From CAYQJL01 sp964612295 (GTDB taxonomy: Bacteria > Eisenbacteria > RBG-16-71-46 > CAIMUX01 > WJJG01), in contig CAZTDY010000013.1 of NCBI GenBank assembly GCA_964612295.1, forward strand, positions 1 through 64,000: DNA of 64,000 bases. The letters are read 5' to 3'. The notes beneath the pieces were generated by a model that was not told the DNA's origin, made no database searches, and worked only from the letters and a program-made list of their open reading frames with translations. The position numbers were made by a program, and so were the translations under genes. Below are positions 59,579-64,000 of this stretch, piece after piece. Every line of letters starts with the position of its first letter. Position 1 is the first letter of the stretch.

Positions 59579-62017
59579 ATGCAAGCCACGAGCTCGGTGA
59601 CAAAGCGGATCGTCTACGACGATAGCATCGTACGAGCCTTCTCGATCGCCACCATGGTTTGGGCGGCGGTGGGAATGCTCGTGGGGGTGATCGTCGCAAC
59701 GCAGCTCTCGTTCTGGCAGGCCAACCTGGGAACGAGCTGGCTGACCTTTGGCCGCCTGCGCCCGCTGCACACGAATGGCGCAATCTTTGCATTCGTTGGC
59801 AACATGATCTTTGCCGGCGTCTACTATTCGACGCAGCGGCTGCTCAAGACGCGGATGGCCTCTGACCTACTGGGCTGGGTTCACTTCTGGGGGTGGCAAC
59901 TCATCATCGTAGCTGCCGCCATCACATTCCCGCTCGGCCTCACCCAGAGTAAGGAATATGCCGAGCTGATCTGGCCAATCGACATCGCTGTCGTGCTGGT
60001 CTGGGTCGTCTTTGCGGCTAACTTCTTCTGGACCCTCGGGATCCGAAACGAGAAGAATCTCTACGTGGCGATCTGGTTCTACATCGCCACGATTGTGACC
60101 GTGGCCGTGCTCTACATCGTGAACAACCTGCAGTTGCCAACCAGCTTCACGCACTCCTATCCGATCTGGCGCGGCGTGCAGGACGCGCTGGTGCAGTGGT
60201 GGTACGGGCACAACGCGGTCGCCTTCTTCTTGACGACCCCGATCTTGGGCATCATGTACTACTTCCTGCCCAAAGCCGCTGGCCGGCCGGTCTATTCCTA
60301 TCGCCTGTCGATCGTGCACTTCTGGACCCTGATCTTCCTCTACATCTGGGCCGGCCCGCACCATCTGCTGTACACGGCATTGCCGGATTGGGCGCAGACT
60401 TTGGGTGTGATTTTCAGCGTTATGCTCTGGGCTCCGTCTTGGGGCGGCATGCTCAACGGTCTTCTTACGCTGCGAGGGGCGTGGGACAAGCTCCGCACCG
60501 ATCCCGTGATCAAGTTCTTCATCGTGGCAGTGACCTTCTACGGGATGTCGACCTTCGAAGGACCGCTCCTGGCGCTCAAGAGTGTCAACGCGCTGGCCCA
60601 CTACACCGACTGGATCATTGGCCACGTGCACGCAGGCGTTCTGGGTTGGAACGGTTTTATGGCCGCGGGAATGCTCTACTGGCTGATTCCCAGGCTGTAC
60701 GGCACCGAGCTCAAATCGAAGAAGATGGCCGAGATGCACTTCTGGGTGGGCACCTTCGGGATGCTGCTCTACATCGTGGCCATGTGGATCGGTGGGGTAA
60801 GCCAGGGCCTCTTCTGGGGTGCGCTGGATGGTGAAGGCTTCCTCAAGTACCCCGACTTCATCGAGGGTCTGTTGGCCTCCCAGTTCCTCTATCAGATGCG
60901 CCTGATTGGCGGCCTGATCTACTTGATCGGCTTCCTCATGATGATCGGCAACCTGATTGGGACGATGCGCCAGGGTAAGGCGGCCACGGTCGAAGCCGAG
61001 GTCATGGTGCCGGACAAGAGCGGTCCGAACTTCTGGACCCTGATCTTCTCCCCGCCGGTGTTGATTTCGGCGGCGGTGGTTGCATTGGCCGTGATTCTCG
61101 GCGCGGCGGACGTGCTGACCGGCATCGTTGCGCTGGTCTTCCTCGAGGTCATGGTGATCGTCATGATCCTCGCCTTCGGCGCAAAGAAAGAGGGCAAGAG
61201 CTGGCACGACATGATCGAGGGCCATCCCATGGCCTTCTCGGTCCTCGTTCTTCTGGCCATCCTTGTTGGGGGACTGGTGGAGATCATTCCCACCGTGACG
61301 ACCCGCTCTGAGGTGCCCGAGCAACCGACGGCCGTGGTTGCCGCAGCACCGGGGGACAGCGTTTTCGTGGCCGCTGACAGTACCGGCGCGGCGCCCGACA
61401 GTCTCGCCGCGGTCGAGCCTCCGTTGGAGATGTCGGTGTATGAGTATGTGCAAGAGCCCTACAGCCCGTTGGAGCTGGCCGGCCGCGACATCTACATTCA
61501 GGAGGGTTGTTATAACTGTCACAGCCAGATGATCCGGCCCTTCCGGCATGAGACGCTGCGTTACGGCGACTACTCTCGGCTGGAGGAGTTCATCTATGAC
61601 ACGCCATTCCAGTGGGGGAGCAAGCGCACCGGGCTCGACCTGCACCGGGTCGGTGGCAAGTACGGGAATTCCTGGCACTATCTGCATTTCGATGACCCGC
61701 GCTCAACGTCGCCGGGCTCAAACATGCCGCCGTACTCTTTCTTCAAGACGAACCGCGTGGACTTCGCCGAACTCGCCGGCAAGATGGGAGTCCTGCGCAA
61801 GATCGGCGTGCCGTACACGGATGAGGAGATCATGACCTCTGCCGGCACGGCCATGAGCCAGGCGCTCCTGATCACCGAGGATCTCGCCACCCAGTCGATA
61901 CCCGTCGATCCGGAAAGCGAGATGGTCGCGATCATCGCCTACATGCAGCGCATGGGTCGCGGACCCCAGCCGGTGGTGGCCGACGACGCGACCGCCAGTG
62001 CCGAGGGAGGACGCTAA
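59579..62017 (+). CDS. ccoN: cbb3 oxidase catalytic subunit CcoN fused to cytochrome c subunit CcoO
   Basis: In this 812-aa fusion, residues 1-470 are CcoN with an intact active site: CuB His in WWYGHNAVAFF, the C-family Tyr region VYSYRLSIVHFW, the HH pair in AGPHHLLY, and heme ligands in IIGHVHAGVLGW. A linker with extra helices (about 480-560) leads to the CcoO cytochrome c domain with CYNCHSQ and FRHETLRYGDYSR. Fused CcoNO is known from Bacteroidota and relatives. It reduces oxygen at high affinity, with electrons from CcoP. The intact site contrasts with the Cox1-like protein upstream. Confidence 0.95.
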   Translation: MQATSSVTKRIVYDDSIVRAFSIATMVWAAVGMLVGVIVATQLSFWQANLGTSWLTFGRLRPLHTNGAIFAFVGNMIFAGVYYSTQRLLKTRMASDLLGWVHFWGWQLIIVAAAITFPLGLTQSKEYAELIWPIDIAVVLVWVVFAANFFWTLGIRNEKNLYVAIWFYIATIVTVAVLYIVNNLQLPTSFTHSYPIWRGVQDALVQWWYGHNAVAFFLTTPILGIMYYFLPKAAGRPVYSYRLSIVHFWTLIFLYIWAGPHHLLYTALPDWAQTLGVIFSVMLWAPSWGGMLNGLLTLRGAWDKLRTDPVIKFFIVAVTFYGMSTFEGPLLALKSVNALAHYTDWIIGHVHAGVLGWNGFMAAGMLYWLIPRLYGTELKSKKMAEMHFWVGTFGMLLYIVAMWIGGVSQGLFWGALDGEGFLKYPDFIEGLLASQFLYQMRLIGGLIYLIGFLMMIGNLIGTMRQGKAATVEAEVMVPDKSGPNFWTLIFSPPVLISAAVVALAVILGAADVLTGIVALVFLEVMVIVMILAFGAKKEGKSWHDMIEGHPMAFSVLVLLAILVGGLVEIIPTVTTRSEVPEQPTAVVAAAPGDSVFVAADSTGAAPDSLAAVEPPLEMSVYEYVQEPYSPLELAGRDIYIQEGCYNCHSQMIRPFRHETLRYGDYSRLEEFIYDTPFQWGSKRTGLDLHRVGGKYGNSWHYLHFDDPRSTSPGSNMPPYSFFKTNRVDFAELAGKMGVLRKIGVPYTDEEIMTSAGTAMSQALLITEDLATQSIPVDPESEMVAIIAYMQRMGRGPQPVVADDATASAEGGR

Positions 62018-62019
62018 TC

Positions 62020-62226
62020 ATGTTTGGTGAATTCTATGCGGGCAGCAACCTGTTGATGTGGCCACTGATCGGCTTGGGGATCTTCGTGGTGGCCTTTATC
62101 GCGGTGCTGCTCTATGTGCTGGTCGTCGTGCGCGACCGCCACAAACTGGATCGTTTGGCGGCCCTGCCGCTGGAAGATGATGATGGGTATCCCACGACAG
62201 AGGGAGAGTCCGAGAATGACCGATAG
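62020..62226 (+). CDS. ccoQ: CcoQ-like small cbb3 subunit
   Basis: The 68-aa protein has one transmembrane helix (LLMWPLIGLGIFVVAFIAVL) and a charged C-terminal tail, placed between ccoNO and ccoP as in cbb3 operons. It overlaps ccoP by 11 bp. Confidence 0.8.
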   Translation: MFGEFYAGSNLLMWPLIGLGIFVVAFIAVLLYVLVVVRDRHKLDRLAALPLEDDDGYPTTEGESENDR

Positions 62227-62845
62227 GAACATCGATCAGCTGCGCGGGCACACGTATGACGGCATTGAGGAATTCGACAACCGGTTGCCCAACTGGTGGC
62301 TCTTCATCCTCTACGGATCGATCGTCTTTGCCGTGGGGTACTGGCTGGTCTTCCACTCGCTGAAGATCGCCGACTTGCCCACGGTGCAGTATGAGAAATC
62401 GATGATCGCAGCAGCCGAGGCCCAGCTCGCACGCATGACCGAAGGGGGCTTGAACGACGAGAGTCTCGAGCTCATGGGCACGCTGCCGGCGCAGGTCGAT
62501 GCGGGGCAGGAGATCTTCACCAAGTACTGCGTGGCTTGCCACCTTGACCAGGGGCAGGGGAGCATCGGTCCGAACCTCACCGACCGGTACTGGATCCATG
62601 GGGGCAAACCCATGCAGATGTACAACACGGTCACCAACGGTGTGCTCGAGAAGGGGATGGCCGCCTGGGGACGCCAGCTTGGTCCGAGCCGTGTCGCCTC
62701 CGTAGTTGCATATTTGTTGACTTTGCGAAATACTGACATTCCAGGGAAGGCTCCTGAAGGGGAGCTGATGCCGGTGGAGGTGGAGACGCCGCCTGTTGAA
62801 GAGGCCGGGATTCCGAGCGAAGGGGCTCCCACAACGGATGAGTGA
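62216..62845 (+). CDS. ccoP: cbb3 oxidase cytochrome c subunit CcoP, monoheme
   Basis: The 209-aa protein has the CcoP N-terminus (DGIEEFDNRLPNWWLFILYG), a transmembrane helix (residues about 27-47) and one cytochrome c domain with CVACHL and distal Met in EKGMAAWG. Canonical CcoP has two hemes; here the second is absent and the tail is an acidic, Pro-rich segment. The ATG at 62216 is chosen because it follows AGGGAGAG and begins the family domain. Confidence 0.92.
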   Translation: MTDRNIDQLRGHTYDGIEEFDNRLPNWWLFILYGSIVFAVGYWLVFHSLKIADLPTVQYEKSMIAAAEAQLARMTEGGLNDESLELMGTLPAQVDAGQEIFTKYCVACHLDQGQGSIGPNLTDRYWIHGGKPMQMYNTVTNGVLEKGMAAWGRQLGPSRVASVVAYLLTLRNTDIPGKAPEGELMPVEVETPPVEEAGIPSEGAPTTDE

Positions 62846-64000
62846 GCAGAACGACCAGGGAAACCGTCCATCTGATCGTGCACGGCACCCCGACCTCGAC
62901 ACCATGTACGTGATCAACGAGGACGGCTCCCGCAACTTTCTCCACCCGGCCGACGTCCGTGGCAAGTGGCAAACGACCGTCAATTGGTTGTGGGCCATCG
63001 TCTTGATCATCTACGTCGGTGTGCCGTGGCTTCAGATCGGCGACCGGCCGGGGGTCCACTTTGATATCCCCGGTCGTGCGGCGCACGTCTTCGGACAGAG
63101 CTTCACCAACCAGGACATGCCGCTGCTGTTTTTCGTGCTCACCGGCTTCGGCTTCACGCTGTTCGTCGGCACCGCACTCTTCGGGCGCGTCTGGTGCGGC
63201 TTCTTCTGCCCTCAGACCGTGATGATGGAAGGCGTGTTCCGCAAGATCGAGCGGTTGGTCGAGGGACGTCGCGCACAGCGAATCCGTCGCAACCTGGGAC
63301 CGATGACCGCCGGTAAGTTCTGGCGCAAGACAATCAAGCACATCCTCTTCGTGCTGCTTTCCGGCGCGACGGCGCACGTATTCACGAGCTATTTCCTGCC
63401 GATGCGTGAGCTCATCCCCGATTTGTGGTTGAACGCAGGCGCGCACAAAGCTGCGTTCATCTGGACGGCGGCCTGGACGCTGGTCCTCTATTTCAACTAC
63501 AGCTGGTTCCGGGAGCAGACCTGCCTCATCATCTGCCCCTACGGGCGCCTTCAGTCGGCGATGATCGACCAGGACACGGTCGTGATCGGCTACGACACGG
63601 CGCGTGGCGAGCCCCGCGGCAAGGGCGAGGGTGAGCGGGGGGATTGCGCGGACTGCTACCGATGCGTGGAGACCTGCATCACCGGGATCGACATCCGCAA
63701 CGGGCTCCAGATGGAGTGCCTCGCCTGCACACGATGCATCGATGCCTGCAATGAAGTGATGGCTCGCCTGGGCCGGGAGCCGGGCCTGGTCCGCTTCGAC
63801 TCCCAGCGCGCGCTGGGGGGCGAGGCGCGCAAGGCGCTCCTCGGTCGTCCGCGCGTCTGGTTGTACCTCTGCCTTGGACTGGTCGGACTCGTGGCCACCT
63901 CACTGGCCTTTACCGGGCGCGACGCGTTTGTGGTCAATACTCTGCGCGCACGCGGGATGCCATACGTCCTGGAGGGCGAACGGCTTCGCAATCTCTATAC
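62838..64000 (+). CDS. ccoG: CcoG/RdxA/FixG-like iron-sulfur membrane protein, partial
   Basis: The gene runs off the window end; 387 complete codons are visible. It has transmembrane segments, the ferredoxin motifs CADCYRCVETC and CLACTRCIDAC, and the segment FGRVWCGFFCPQTV shared by CcoG and NapH-like proteins. CcoG is a copper(II) reductase that supplies Cu(I) for cbb3 assembly. The ATG at 62838 overlaps the end of ccoP by 8 bp; the usual ccoH would follow outside the window. Confidence 0.93.
   Translation, partial: MSEQNDQGNRPSDRARHPDLDTMYVINEDGSRNFLHPADVRGKWQTTVNWLWAIVLIIYVGVPWLQIGDRPGVHFDIPGRAAHVFGQSFTNQDMPLLFFVLTGFGFTLFVGTALFGRVWCGFFCPQTVMMEGVFRKIERLVEGRRAQRIRRNLGPMTAGKFWRKTIKHILFVLLSGATAHVFTSYFLPMRELIPDLWLNAGAHKAAFIWTAAWTLVLYFNYSWFREQTCLIICPYGRLQSAMIDQDTVVIGYDTARGEPRGKGEGERGDCADCYRCVETCITGIDIRNGLQMECLACTRCIDACNEVMARLGREPGLVRFDSQRALGGEARKALLGRPRVWLYLCLGLVGLVATSLAFTGRDAFVVNTLRARGMPYVLEGERLRNLY

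Noticed and set aside
1..64000. CRISPR arrays, transposases, integrases, phage or plasmid genes
   Set aside because: No repeat-spacer pattern and no such proteins were seen on either strand; gene order and composition look chromosomal throughout.

Overview
This is a GC-rich, gene-dense bacterial chromosome segment of about 45 protein genes and one tRNA. It carries no insertion sequences, phage genes or CRISPR arrays. The gene content is that of an energy-versatile organism: a membrane Rnf complex with a decaheme cytochrome, two NADH-dehydrogenase-like soluble flavoprotein complexes, Alternative Complex III, and two heme-copper oxidase loci. Secreted proteins with FlgD-like C-termini, Alternative Complex III and a fused CcoN-CcoO point loosely to an uncultured lineage near the FCB group (Eisenbacteria- or Krumholzibacteriota-like). 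That assignment is inference and cannot be settled from this window.

Layout. 1-6.5 kb: a small secreted Cys-rich protein with an in-frame TGA, a GT39-like membrane glycosyltransferase, an FG-GAP repeat protein and hisS, then a divergent RseC-like gene. 6.5-11.7 kb: a GcvH-like protein with two Cys4 modules, preceded by a good sigma-54 promoter and tandem palindromes, next to an archaemetzincin, an NtrC-type regulator and a kinase with two candidate heme c motifs. 11.3-28.2 kb (minus strand): a long operon-like run reading decaheme cytochrome - rnfC-D-G-E-A - rnfB::GltD - NuoG::NuoE - DRTGG - CBS/ATPase - DRTGG - PHP - ATPase - [2Fe-2S] protein - NuoF::GltD - zinc ribbon protein. 28.5 kb: tRNA-His. 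28.8-39.4 kb (plus strand): a REC/AsnC-like regulator, a second NuoE, NuoF and GltD::NuoG set, and a kinase with a degenerate NtrC-like partner. 39.5-45.6 kb: TPR protein, prmA, a secreted protein and an M16 peptidase pair. 45.7-64 kb (plus strand): an Rrf2 regulator, actABCDEF, a small membrane protein, an unusual cox2-cox1 pair, ccoI-ccoS-ccoNO-ccoQ-ccoP, and ccoG running off the end.

How it fits together. The two soluble flavoprotein sets and Rnf would exchange electrons among NAD(P)H, ferredoxin and the membrane. Alternative Complex III would oxidise menaquinol and pass electrons through cytochrome c to the cbb3 oxidase or to the Cox1/Cox2 pair. The most unusual observations are: (1) a Cox1/Cox2 pair that has lost the CuA ligands, the active-site tyrosine, a CuB histidine and proton-channel residues while sitting in line with Alternative Complex III; (2) three separate fusions of a GltD/NfnB-like module to RnfB, NuoF and NuoG within 25 kb; (3) a TGA exactly at a conserved cysteine position of a repeat protein, followed by a hairpin with bacterial-SECIS-like geometry; (4) a sigma-54 promoter with tandem upstream palindromes ahead of the Cys4-GcvH gene.
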